Assembly (NCBI GenBank): GCA_030685235.1
Contig: MU839151.1
Coordinates: 1 to 64,000 of the forward strand
Source: Copromyces sp. CBS 386.78
Lineage: Eukaryota > Ascomycota > Sordariomycetes > Sordariales > Sordariaceae
DNA length: 64,000 bases
Direction of reading: 5' to 3'
A program made the translations under genes and the position numbers. Every line of letters starts with the position of its first letter. Position 1 is the first letter of the stretch. Positions 49,216 through 61,400 of the stretch are shown here, in pieces. The notes below the pieces were generated by a model, which was given only the letters and a program-made list of their open reading frames with translations, did no database searches and was not told the DNA's origin.

Positions 49216-49782
49216 CAAATAAATTATATTATTAAAAAAAGAAGAAAATAGTAGTAGATAGGAAGTTGGGATATTCTATAATTTATATTAACTTAATTAA
49301 ATTAAAAAGTAAATAAATAGGTAGATAGTTTAATAAAGGTAGATTTATTATTATTTATAATTTAATTTATTACGGGATAGGATAAAATAGCGGAGGGCTT
49401 TCGCCTAATTTTTCTATATTTGTAATTAAATCCGTGGCGAGAGCGATAATAGATTATAATATAATTTGGCATATTATTTATAGTATATAATACGGCTATA
49501 CTATTAGTAAGAAGAGTAAAAAGTACTAAACAGAAGCCTAGTAATATAAATAAGAGGAAGATAAATGGAAAATATTCTTACCCTAAACCTAGCCCTTAAT
49601 TATTTAAAATAAATTCGGAATAAACGATGTATATTATCCTTATAAATTTTATTATATAGGTAAACTTTATTTAAATATAGGTTGGCTAGGTTAATTTTAT
49701 ATTAACGTATTTTACCTTATTTAATAATTAAATTTAATAGAAAGGATTTAATATATTTAAAATTAATAGGGGGTTTTATATA

Positions 49783-49835
49783 AAATTTAGAACCGATAGG
49801 GGAATTTCCCCCCAAATCCCTCTATCGGTTTTAAA
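49783..49835. repeat. C-tract hairpin 6
   Basis: The left arm is AAATTTAGAACCGATAGGGG, and the right arm is CCCTCTATCGGTTTTAAAT. A second left arm lies just upstream (AAAATTAATAGGGGG at 49758) and a single right arm follows at 49890-49909. Confidence 0.75.
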
Positions 49836-52800
49836 TATATTAAACTTATTATTATTATTTCTATATAGGATTTAAAACTTTTTAGTAGCTCCCCCCTATT
49901 AATTTTAAATATATTCCCTATATATTTATTAATCTATTTATATATTAGCGATATTAGTTCGTCTAAACTCTTATATATATTATTAGCCCGCCCTTATCCT
50001 TTATTAAATATAAATAATAAATATCTTACTTACTAATATAATAGCCTATATTCGGATATTTTAATAGCTTATAAAAATTTTATTATATTATATGATTATA
50101 AAAAAGGTATTATAAAACGCGAAATATATACGAAATTAACCTATATTAATAATATATTAAATTAATTTCGGATTAATTTATATAAATATTTAAACGATAT
50201 TTAAGAAATTATCGTTGGAATTAACGCTTTCGTTAAAATATATCCGTTCGCCCTTATTATTATCGATAGTTATTTTTCCCGTATTTATTTTTATTTACCT
50301 AGTAAGCCGTTTGGGGTTTAGGATTATTATTTATTTGTTTACCCGTAGAGGCCGGACCTCTTTTATATTAAAAGTATTGAACTTTAATTCTAATAGCGTA
50401 GTAAGGTTGAATTATAGGATATTAGGGGTATTAAATCCAGAATTATCGGGTAGTCGGAAAATAATATATTTTTAATACGCTTATTTATTCTAATATATTA
50501 TATAAATATAATTTATAATATTTCTATCGGTAAATAGGTTTATATATTTACTAGTTTAGTAAGTTCGTATATTGTTCTTTACCGCTTTATAGATAATTAT
50601 AGTATAAGGGTTAATAGTAGAAAGCTAGATAAATATAGTTTGGGTATTGTAAATAGAATTCTTATTCTATTTAATATTTTAAGTAAAGGATATATTAATA
50701 TATTTGAATATTATATTAATCGCCTTCTATTTATTACTAATTATAGAATATTGTACTATATTAAATTATAAAATAATATTAGCGAGTGTTTAATTTATAA
50801 CTTCGGGGCGAAGTAATTATATTAAATATAATATTTTAAGCCTGTAATTATTAGACTTCCTACTATAAAAGAAGATAGGAAATAAGTTAATAATTTTACG
50901 TAATATACTATAATTTCCTACGGAAACGGCTTTATTAAATATTATAAAAATATAAATAATTTATAAGTAACGATATATATTATGGTAATTTATATTTATT
51001 TTCCCCGAAGCTATTTAATACCTAAACTATATAATTAGAGAAAAAATTTCGTTATAAATAGAATATAATTGCTAATTAATATAATCTTTTCCAACGTTAA
51101 TTATTGCCTAGCGTATAGAATATTCTATAAAATTAAATTTTAATAAATATTTATATTCGATAAATTTAGTAATAAGGAAGGTTAGGATTTTAAAAGTAAA
51201 CGAATCTTTTAATAAATACTAGCCGTTATAAAATTTAATTTTATCCTTCTTTATTCGGGCACCCTTCCCGAAGCCTTTAATATCCTGTATTAATAAGAAT
51301 TAAAAAATATAAAAGACTATATTAATATAGTTTATAAAGATATAAAAGAATATAAGGACGGTAAAGATTTATTACTTACAATTATAGGTATAATTAACCT
51401 TAAATTAATCGAAAATAATATAGTGAATAAAGGATATCGTTTTTTAATCATTATAAATTAGGATAAATTAATTGCCGAAATTATCCTTATTAAGTCTAAA
51501 AATATTAAAGAAGAATTTATTATAAAGATAATAAACGTTAGCGATCTAACTTTCGTTTTTTATAATAATAAGAGTTTATAGTATATAAGTATTAGAAGTA
51601 TATAGTTATTTAATTATTAAAAAATCGGGAATAGTCTATTTACTCTTTTAAATAAAAATAAAAATTAATCGGCCTTTAATAAAATAATACGCCGCTTAAT
51701 TTAAAAATAATAATATAATATTAAAATAATTAAAAAATTAATTAACTTCGAATTTAATATATAAGCGCTATTGAAATAGTGTAAACGGGCTATAAATATT
51801 AGGATTACCGATAAGGAAATATATAGTAAAATTCTACATAATATCCTACCGCCTAATATTAAAACTACTAATATAATTTATAAAATTGAAATTATTATAG
51901 ATAATAATTATATTCGGGTCCCGATTAATAAATTTAAAATTGGCCTTTAACGTTATTAATATATAATAAGAATAAAAAAAGGATATGGAAACTAAATAAG
52001 GGGGATATATATTATAGAAATTTCAATAAAATAATTAATAGTTTTAAAAATAATATTATACGAAAATATTATATTAAAGCGAATTAATATATTTTATATA
52101 TATAATTATATAGAGCTATTTTTAAAATAAATATTAAATAATTATAAAATAAAGGTATTCTTTTATAGAGCAAACGAATTTATAATAATAAATGTTATAA
52201 TAATAATCTAATTATAAATATCTCTTTATTTTTGAACGCTATCCTTAAATTTATAAGATTTATAATAATTACGCCATTATATATATAATATAGTAAGTAA
52301 CGTAATTAATTTTAGCGTATATTCGGCCAAAATATTATAAGTAATATAGAATTACAATCGAATTTAAATTACATTAAAAATATCTTTAATAGTAGGAAAG
52401 TAAAATACGCTACCGCTACTATTAAATATCTTTATAAGGAATTTTTAAAATATTAATCGATATAGTAATAATTTGAATTCAGCGCGGAGGGAAATTTAGA
52501 AATAAATTTTAGGCTATATTTAAACTAATCTATTATATTAAATAATATAGAATCTTCGTTAGAAGGAAATTTAGCTTAAAATTATTCAAAGTATAAATAA
52601 ACGCTATAATTAATAAGGATTTAACGTATTAAAGGTTACTAAAATATATCGATTAAGGATTTTATACATATATTATACTTTTATTTATTATTATAATTAA
52701 TAATAAGAAAAATAAAATATTGGCGTAAATTTATCCGATATTTCCTAATTGCTTAATAAATTATATTAAAATTAAATTAGATAATTAAATCCTTAAAATC

Positions 52801-53193
52801 CGTATTAAAAATAATAATTTCGTTTAAAAATTTATTAAATTCGTTTACTACTTTATCCGAAAAATTATAATATTCGTAATTAAAAAATTCGTCGGACGAA
52901 TTATAAAAATTAGAAATTTGGGATATTCGTAGAGGGGAAGTAAAAATAAAAATTAACGAAAATATTCGGTAACGAATTAGCGAAATTAGCGGAGAAAATA
53001 CAATTAGTAATTATATAGTAAATATATAGTTTAAATAACGATATAGTATTAAATAATAGTATAACCCGACGGTTAAAATATAATATAGTATTAGGATATT
53101 ATATAATTTAATTATATATAGTTTTAATAATATTTTGCGTAAACCCTCCCTCGTCTATATATATTATACTTAGACCGCAGCGAGGCCGCGGTT

Positions 53194-53225
53194 TTGGAAC
53201 CTACGGGTCTAAATAGTGTGATATT
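53194..53225 (+). repeat. Right copy of 32-bp direct repeat bracketing the 18-kb block
   Basis: This is the unmutated partner of 34963-34994. It sits at the exact point where RIP-type composition gives way to normal sequence. Confidence 0.75.
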
Positions 53226-53671
53226 GTAATTGGTGGGAGTAGGGTTCATTTAGTCCCGTAAGGAATTCCAAGACTGCGATAGTCCGAGCGGAGGTGGCTG
53301 AGTGAATGAGACTAGTACCTTCAGCTGGCAGGGAACTTTTTTCGACGAAACTTCCTTTGGATATCCGACCTAGGTCACGCTTGGGCCACCGTAATCATGG
53401 TCGCTCACCCTCGACCGTACTATCTCGTGGGTCGTTCCTTCTTGGCCCTTTGCCAAGTGGCCATGTCCGGGCAGCTCAGCCGGTCGGTTGCAGCTTCGGG
53501 CTGCAACACCAAAGTCAGCCAGACGTCGGGTTTTCCCTTTGCGCTGGATAATTTGAGCTTTCTTCCTCTGTCAACACCTCTTCGTTGCCATCCATCTCGT
53601 ACCACCGCATTGTTTCTGCCATCCAGTACATCGCCATTTTATCTCTCAACAATCTAACCATCATCCTCAAG
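53226..53671 (+). promoter_or_regulatory. Upstream region of patatin-like gene
   Basis: Composition is normal. A CT-rich stretch precedes the ATG at 53672 (about 53560-53670), as is common in fungal promoters. Nothing else is recognised. Confidence 0.4.
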
Positions 53672-55107
53672 ATGAAGGCCCGCGGGCTCCGCTTGCTCGC
53701 CCTTGACGGTGGCGGCATCCGTGGCCTATCGACCCTCTTGATCCTTCAAAAGCTCATGGAAGAAATTGATCCCGTGTCGCCGCCAAAGCCTTGCGACTAC
53801 TTCGATATGATCGGAGGTACCAGTCCAGGTGGCCTGATAGCCATCATGCTGGGTCGTCTTCGCATGACCATCAAGGACTGCATCAAGGCCTACCTTGAGC
53901 TGGCTGACAAGGTTTTTAAGAAGAAACGTCACCGAATCAGCTTTTTCGGCAAGGTTCAGGGAAGATTCGATTCCGAAGGTCTCGAGGAAGGTATCAAGAA
54001 GGTGCTACAAGAGCAGAATCTGGACGAAGATGAGCTCCTTCAAGACCCTAAGAACGGCGATTGCAAGGTGTAAGTTGAACATTTCAGTCCGTCTATCCCC
54101 TACGCATGCAAATTACTAAGGGAATGAGGCCGGTGTGAACGCCTAATACACGTAGACAAAGTTTTGATACGCATGGAATGCACGTCTTGGTACTCTCTCC
54201 GTTTTGGCCCAGAACGTATCTTGTACATTGGTAACGGTGTTACGCCCAATCCATATATGACTTGATGGGACTTGCGTTATCAACCAAATTTTGTCCTTTG
54301 GTTTAAATGTTTCGTCAGTTCGAGAAGGGATCCCATGGATGTTCGCAGCATTATATCCCATCCCCATTCCTAGAATGCTAACAGCCCTAAAGATTTGTTT
54401 GTGCAACGAGCAAACAAGACAAAGAGCACTGCGTATGTTTCACGACTTACCAGTCTCGGCGTCTCGCTGCACATCTCTACCAGTCGACCACCATTTGGCA
54501 AGCATGTCGCGCTACCTCAGCCGCCACAACCTTCTTCGATCCTATTGCCATTGGACCCTTTGGCGAAGAGTTCGTTGATGGTGCCCTAGGCAACAACAAT
54601 CCTGTTTTCCAGCTCTGGTCCCAAGCCCAAGACGTTTGGGGCGAACACCTGGAAAACAGATTGGCGTGCTTGGTGTCGATTGGCACAGGAGTTCCATTGC
54701 CAGGAGCCGTGGGTGACAGACCCGGTGAACTTGTGACGATGTTGACGAACTTGGCAACCGAGACGGAAAGGACACATGAACAGTTCCAAAGCAGTCACAG
54801 AAACCTCCTCACAAACAAACAATACTATCGCTTCAATGCGCGTGGAATGGAATTTGTTGAGCGTCAGGAGTCAACGAAGAAGAAGGAGATTGCTGCAGCG
54901 ACGGGACGATATCTCGCGTTGACCGATATTGGCAAGAACTTGGAAGCGTGCGCGGAGAAGTTAGCTTCCACGGCACGTGAAGAAAGTGAGTCTCTCTCGG
55001 TGACCCGCGTCATGGGTCTCCTTGAAGAGGCTCCAGCTTTTAGTTCCATGGCGTGGCCCATGTCATCGGGTACGCCTGCGCGCGTTTTGTCCCAACAAAC
55101 CCGTTAG
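53672..55107 (+). CDS. Patatin-like phospholipase
   Basis: Lipid acyl hydrolase with a Ser-Asp dyad. Exons are 53672-54069 and 54393-55107, giving 370 aa. Intron 1 is 323 nt (GTAAGT to CTAAAG, with branch GCTAAC) and was placed by joining NGDCKV to FVCATSKQ. The oxyanion motif DGGGIRG is at residues 12-18. The nucleophile elbow is GGTSPGG with Ser51 (Pro replaces the usual Thr), and the dyad Asp195 is in EEFVDGALGNNNP. VSIGTG and KKKEIAAATGRYL are typical of fungal cytosolic members, which are often the N-terminal effector of NLR-like proteins with NB-ARC and TPR parts. The last ~43 residues are low in conservation. A possible 66-nt intron (GTGAGT...CTTTTAG, from about 54975) would change the C-terminus. 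The gene may be a free phospholipase or the head of a broken fusion with the TPR-like sequence downstream. Confidence 0.8.
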
Positions 55108-55568
55108 TGTCTTGCTTTTCAATCTTACATTTGATTTCCAGACTCCAATCAGCATTCCGGTGTTGTGATCCAGATTCAACATGGCTTGAAGAGTGTCACT
55201 TCTACTTTGTACATGTACCTACCTTCGCTCCCCAAAATATAACTGATCCTCACAGTGTTTTGCTAAGAACAGCGCAGAACCGAGCCTACTTCAACGCTCA
55301 AATTGTTTCAAAATTATTATCAATTCAAAATAATGAATAGCTAGGCACATGCACAAAGTAACTTTTATTCAAATTGGTTGTTGTTTGGTTGTGTTGTCCG
55401 TGTTTAAAGTTGTGTAGTGACCTTTGTGTGGATCAGTTAGGTACTTTTTGGGGAGCCAGCTACCATACATTGAATGTGAATCGGGCGTCTTCTTCGCTCT
55501 AACATAGCTATCCCTTAGTATGCTCCTGTGTGAAGGGGTGACATTCGTGCTAACCCTCTCCCATGCAG
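55108..55568 (+). other. Spacer between phospholipase and TPR-like sequence
   Basis: No NB-ARC or P-loop motif is visible in any frame. A well-formed intron end (GTGCTAAC...CATGCAG) closes the interval at 55568, so an upstream exon of the TPR-like gene may lie here. The simplest donor (GTATGC near 55516) would create a stop at the junction. Confidence 0.4.
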
Positions 55569-56613
55569 ACTGTGGCTCATATCGGATACCATTCGACATG
55601 CTCGGGATGCCAACGTCAAATACTCTACAACTTTTGTTTCTCGGCCTTCATACACAAACCAGAGTGACACCACACATCTTCCGCATACTGCTCCAGAGGC
55701 TGTCAAGTCTCTGTTGGATCTTGCATCCCAGCAGCTTGAAGCCGGAAAGTTCGAGGAAGCGAGAAACGTCAAACGCCGAGCTCTAAACATCTACGAAGGT
55801 TATATTCAAGAGGGCGCGGCTATGGAGCCAGTAGACATGGGACATATCGGACAAGCGTACGCAGATCTTTATGATTACCAGAAGGCCGAAAAGGTTTGGC
55901 TTGGTTGTTGTGACATGCATCAAGGGGATGCTAAGGGCCTGTTTTCTGCGTGGTCTTTGCCTCTCGCGCGGCTTAATGTGACCATGGCGTTGGGGTCTTT
56001 ATATTACTCGCATAATCGGTTTGAGGAAGCCAAGGAAATGGACGAGAAAGCACTTGATCTTGCTAAACAAGTCTACAGATCGGACGGCCAGGGGCTACAA
56101 GTAACGGCATGTATGGTGGCAGTGTTCTCCGATAACCTGGCACTGGGGCGACTGGGTGAGAATCTGCGGATGCTCGAACAGGCACTGGATGCTTTCATCG
56201 AGGCGGTTGGGTGTCTTCATCCCTAAACGTACCGAATATGGAAGTGTCTGAAAATCACTCTCGTGACAATTGAAAGTCATGATAGGCACCAAATCTCTCA
56301 TCACATCCCCGGTTGTAGCTGATGGAACGCATGAAGAAGTTCCGTTATGTTTTGCCTACTCCTGCGATCTTACCTGCTTATCTACCCACGTTCAGGCAGT
56401 CAAACTGACAAAGCTACAGAAAAAATAGCGAATTGTTTATGGACATTCGACGATATAAAGCGAGCAAAGGCGAAGCAGGAGGAAGAGCTTAACGATTTGA
56501 TCAAGGGTAGCGGGCTCTCACACCCCGATGTTCTTTTATTATGGAAAGAACAGGGGAATATGGTCCCAGGAATAGGTACTGAGACCCTTGCTGACATTCC
56601 TGCTCCACGCTGA
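55569..56613 (+). pseudogene. TPR-like protein remnant or incompletely modelled gene
   Basis: An open frame runs from an apparent splice acceptor at 55568 to 56226, without an obvious start codon. Helical repeats with TPR spacing are visible: LLDLASQQLEAGKFEEA, IGQAYADLYDYQKAEKVW, MALGSLYYSHNRFEEAKEMD and LALGRLGENLRMLEQAL. A second segment, 56400-56613, joins in frame if a GTGTCT donor at 56211 and the GCAG acceptor at 56399 are used, and it ends SHPDVLLLWKEQGNM. TPR arrays of this kind form the sensor end of fungal NLR-like proteins whose head can be a patatin domain. Here the middle is missing, so this may be the tail of a deleted fusion gene or a separate gene with unseen 5' exons. Confidence 0.5.
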
Positions 56614-56668
56614 GTAATATTCCTGAATCACGGTTGCTAATCCGCTCACCACTTGCGTTGTTCCAGAG

Positions 56669-56853
56669 TGTTGAAGCCATTCACATGTCTTGGCATTCTT
56701 GGCATTAGTGGATACGATCCACATATGGCTACGCTATATATAAGTCGGACTTAGTCCTCCTTTTCTCCGTTCTTACTCTCTCTTTAATTAATTAAAATAT
56801 TTACTACTACTTCAATCGTCTTACGTAATCACCTCCTTCGTTATAATTCAACA
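56669..56853 (+). mobile_element. LTR of a copia-like retrotransposon
   Basis: The 185-bp segment begins TGTTGAA and ends TTCAACA, a perfect 7-bp inverted terminus of TG...CA type. It holds a TATA-like CTATATATAAG at about 56733-56745. It is followed immediately by AGTTATAAGCCCGG, which looks like a RIP-altered primer-binding site. The left half keeps CA/TG while RIP increases to the right, where the internal region should be. It lies about 55 bp after the end of the TPR-like frame. A second LTR was not found in the window. Family assignment is inference from the end sequences. Confidence 0.6.
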
Positions 56854-58221
56854 AGTTATAAGCCCGGATACGCTATATACGTTACAATAAAAAGGAAAAC
56901 AACTAAATCTACAATCGTTACCTACCCCCGCCTTTTCCTTTCTAAATCTTTCCTACCTATCTATCGCTCTTTTATTACGATATTATAATTTGTATTATAA
57001 AAAACTTACGTTTTTTATAAAATATAAGTGCCGCTATTAAATATAAATATATATATTGCGTACGGACTACCCTATATACTCTATATAAATAAAATCTTAG
57101 TAATCTAAAATATTAGGTTTTACTCCGTTATAAATATATTAATTTTTTATAACCCCGCCAAAATTTATTACGAATTCTATTAAATTTAATCATATTTATA
57201 TTAAAATTAATAAATTCGTTAATAATATTTATTATTATTTAACGAAAGTGTAAAAATAATGTTCTCAAATTTATTAATACCCTAGCCGGCTCCTCTATTC
57301 TCTTATATTACTGCCGTATAAAGTTCCCCGCGCTCTGTTATCTTCGCTATCTCCCTAGCGATAGTATTTACCGCGCCCTTAATTATAGTTTATTATTTTT
57401 TTAATAATAAGCCGGGTATTTACTTTACTTATAATTCGGCGCGCTTACCCTGTAAAAAATTCTTAATAAAATCCCTAAAAAATATATCGCTATAATTTCT
57501 AACCGCGCCCTATAAAATTTCCCACCGCTTATCGTTACTTCCGCTGCAATTTTATCTATTTTTTAAAAGAGATTACCTTTATACTATAAACCTTCTACAA
57601 ATCTTTCTAAAATTCCTCTTTCTCTATATATTTACCTTTTCCCTTTATTTCTATTCTTTTAAGCCTTACTTAAAGTTTAATATCTCTCTCTCCCCTTAAT
57701 TTAATAGATTTTTAGGGCTTTACTACTATTACCCCTTTAATTCCTATAAATCCGCTTTAGCCGCGTTCTAATATTTAATTTTACTAAATAATTAAATTGT
57801 AATTATACTTAATAAAAACTTTATCGAATTTATCGCCGTCCTTATCCTCTAAAGCGGTAGTAAAAACTATATTGCGTAGCGCCGCGCTATTATTACCTAT
57901 ATTTCCTCCTAATTGTAATTTAATATTTATTAATCCGTAAATCCCCTGCCCTACCGCTTTGGCCTCCTTAAATATAAGAATATCGAAAGGTGTAAAAATT
58001 AGAATATAGAGTAATAGTAAATATTAATATTATTTGTAAATAAATTTTCACCCTATATCTAAAATAAATTCTATTATTATAATTTATTTACCGTTTACAA
58101 AATTCTTAAATAAGCCTATATATACTATTGCCCCAAAAATATTACTAGTTATTATAAAATTTTAAAATATTTCTACGAAATTATATTTTTTAAATATTTT
58201 AATATTATTAAATTTATTAAC
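56854..58221 (+). repeat. RIP-degraded internal sequence next to the LTR
   Basis: The stretch is AT-rich with CA/TG depletion. C/T-rich strings on the plus strand suggest remnants of coding sequence, but no gag or pol motif could be named. It may be the 5' internal part of the copia-like element, truncated by the gypsy element to its right. Confidence 0.5.
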
Positions 58222-58434
58222 TATCACGGGGTGAGGCACTATTGGGGGTAGGGTAAGATATGCGTTATTGTGCGAAGGAGAGGAAAGGAAGGATGTGTGC
58301 GGAGGATTAGCTATATGGGCGAGAGCTCTGAAGCTAGGCCATACGCATATATAACCCTGCACGTGACCGTACTATAACGATAGTTATGGTGCGAATATAG
58401 GGTGGGCATGTCACAGGCTAATCCTATAATACTA
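58222..58434 (-). mobile_element. 3' LTR of a minus-strand Ty3/gypsy element
   Basis: A ~210-bp island largely spared by RIP is read on the minus strand. It begins right after a purine tract (AAAGGGGAA at 58443-58435) and contains a TATA-like GGGTTATATATGCG. Its far boundary is set where RIP composition resumes (GTGATAG). Its position at the 3' end of the minus-strand pol remnant supports the LTR reading. The exact ends are uncertain because terminal TG/CA may have mutated to TA. Confidence 0.5.
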
Positions 58435-58443
58435 TTCCCCTTT
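58435..58443 (-). other. Polypurine tract of the gypsy element
   Basis: AAAGGGGAA on the minus strand sits directly before the presumed LTR start. That is where plus-strand priming occurs in LTR retrotransposons. Confidence 0.45.
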
Positions 58444-61400
58444 AAAAGAAGTTCTAGTAGCTTTAAAGATATATATATATAATAATAGCTATTTTCATTC
58501 GTATAACTCTATCTCCTTTAATATTTTATTGTAATTAATAATTTTTATAAGCGGTATCCTACCTACTTAAATATTTAATAACCTTCGTAGGATCTTCCTG
58601 TATAGTAATACTAAAAATTCTTTTACCTTTTTATTTAGTAGTTTAGTCGGTTTACGAACGGTCGTAACGCCGTTTAGGAGTAGGGTAAATATATTGATTA
58701 TAGTAGTAGTTTCGTAACGTACTAAGTGGGCGGAGTGTTGTTTAGGGGGTTTAATAGCGGATTCGGGCTTAAGAACGGATTCGGGCTTAAGTTCGGGATT
58801 AAGTACTAGGGCAATATTATTAGCGATATATTCGGGCTATTATTATATTTCGGGAAGTATTAGTTTATTAGGATTCTCCTTATAGAAATAGAGGATTATT
58901 TTTTTATAATTAATAATATTAGCTTTAAGTTCTTAAGTTGGTTAATAATCTCCTTTCTATTGTATACAGTAGTATTAGTAAGTATTATTATTTAATTGGG
59001 CATAATTAATGAACTTTTTAAAATTTTATTCGGTACGTTCCTTATAATTATTTATACAGATTATAATTTTATCGTTATTTATTTTAATATTTATTAAAGT
59101 ATTTTAGTTAGGGAGGATTTTACCAATTTAGGGTTAGATTATTAAGATGTGAAAGATAGGGGCGTACTTTATATTTGAGGGTAGGGCGAGATGAACTGTA
59201 TGAAATTCTATTTATATAATTTTAAATAGGTTTTCCTATTAAAGATAAAATTTTAATATTAAGCGACCGTTAATAAAGTTAATTATATTAAATAGTATTA
59301 AATCCCCCTCTTTATATTTAAGGGAGTTAATTCGGTAGTAATTAGCATTATTTTCGTATTGTATTTAGATTTTTTTTATTTATTGTAAAGTAAAGTCTTA
59401 AATTATTTAGAAATAGTTAGTTAATTTATTAATTTTATAATATTCTTTTAATTGGGCGGGTGATAAATTTGGGTATAACGGGGTACGAAGCTTTATACTT
59501 ATTCGGGGGTGAAAATTGTAGTTGGCAAAGAAAGGCGAAATACCGGTAGACGATAATATTATATTATTACTTATAAATTTAGTAAGAGGAAGCTATTTAG
59601 CTTAGTTAATTTATACTTAATTAATATAAAAACGAAAGAATTATTCTATTTTTATATTAATACGTTTAATTTAAATATTAATTTAAGAATAGAAAGCGGA
59701 GGTTAGTTTGTAAATAATAGTTAATTATTTATATAGAATATTTTAGAAATGTGAAATAAATTGCGTATTATAATTAGAAAGGATTGTATTTAGTAAATTA
59801 TAAAAGTAGTATACGTAATTAATAAAGCGATTAATTAATTCTTTAATTTTTAAAATTATTATTAGAATATAGTAATATATTTTAATTAATTGGTTAACGA
59901 TAATAGTAATATATTTAAAAATTTAGTTAAAGTGAATATTTAGAAGTAATAAAATGATATAATTAATAGAAATATTTTTCTATAGTACGAATGAAATTTT
60001 AGAAGGTTTAAAGAGGCTAGTGGAACTTCGTTTTAAAGATTTCGTTTTAGCGTAGGGGAAATAGCCTTTATAGAAAATTCTAATATTGTAAGCTATTCCC
60101 TCTTAATAGAAATCGTATTAAAGAAGGTTATAAATTGCATTACAATTAGGGTATTTTACATTAGGGGAATTATATTAATAATTGATTAAAACGAATTAAA
60201 ATTCTTTATTATAAAAGTCGATAATAATTTTATTATACTATTTAGTAATTTTATTATTAGCTACCTAATATTTTGCGAATACTTTATAGAATATTTTTTT
60301 AATATTGGGGGTTTATTATTTATAAGCGGGGTTTATTAGATAGGAGACGACTTCTTGGAGGAAGACGGAAATTTCGTAGTTATTTAAAATAATATTATTA
60401 ATGGATTTATTATTGTAATTACTTATTAAGTAAAGGGTAAAATTTGAAGGGTCGAAATAACCGTTTTCGAATTATATAGGATTTAGGAGTACTTATTGGC
60501 GGGTTATTAAATAGTTATTATTAGTATTAGTAGGGCAATTGTTAGGTTTGCGATTTAAAGTATTAGGGCGAAAGTTCTACGGCCTTAGAATATATTTAAT
60601 TAGAAAGTTAAATTATAATAAGAATTAGGACTACTTTATATAACGTTAAATAAATTGTTTATTAATTATAAAGGTTTAGAGGTTCTTATAATTAGTTAGG
60701 ATATTGAAAGGTTATTAAGTATTTTCGAGCTTTAGCCTCTATTCTTCGAAGGCTTTAATAATTGCGAATAATTCTTTATCGTATATATTATAATTATATT
60801 TTTAAGCCGTATATTTAGACGAGAAGTAGGCGATTGGGTAGAAAACGCCGTTATTATTATATTGAGAGAGAGTGCCGCTTGTAGTTTAATTAGAGGCGTT
60901 TATTTTAATTATTATTTTCTTAGACTAATTATAGATTTTTAATATAGGTTTATTAGTGAAAGTTCGTTTTAAAGCTTTAAAAGCGGAGTTGTACGTAGTA
61001 GATTATAATTATACGGTATTTTTCTTTATAAATTCGTATAACGGTCTTGCCGTTATTGAAAATCTTTAATAAAATAGCGGTAGAAGTTTGCGAAATTTAA
61101 AAAAAATTGTAAGGATTTTTTAAATTGGGGGATTACTTATTTAATAATAGTTTTAACCTTTTCCGGATCTATTTCGATATTTCCTAATATAATAATAAGG
61201 TTTAGGTATTTTGTCTGTATTGTATAAAATTCGTATTTATCGATATTAATACTAAGGCCTATTTTAGTTAAGCGGTTGAGGATATTATTAATATATTATT
61301 CGTAATCTTTAACGTTATTAAAGTAAATTAGAACATTATTAAAATAAGTAGTTATATAGACATTAAGTATATTATAAAAGATATTATTAATATAGTTCTA

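Larger units (their letters stand above)
34995..53193. repeat. 18-kb RIP-degraded block, possible large composite element
   Basis: The block is strongly AT-rich with CA/TG depletion and stops in every frame. It differs from the other two AT-rich blocks by containing many C-tract/G-tract motifs (CCCCCCTATYRGTTTTA), often as perfect hairpins. It also has a ~570-bp inverted pair and a decayed helicase frame. Around 43970-44040 a Cys/Pro-rich remnant (NCGYKYNYV...NCP) may have been a zinc-binding domain. The outer parts (34995-37856 and 49216-53193) contain no family I can name. Confidence 0.8.

Noticed and set aside
50215..50475. 86-codon open frame in the 18-kb RIP block
   Set aside because: It has a TTG start, has no homologous motif and sits in sequence with RIP stops all around. 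A chance opening.
34849..53318. Shared CTAGTACCTTC near both boundaries of the 18-kb block
   Set aside because: Only about 14 of 15 bases match and its order relative to the 32-bp repeat is reversed on the two sides. It may be chance.
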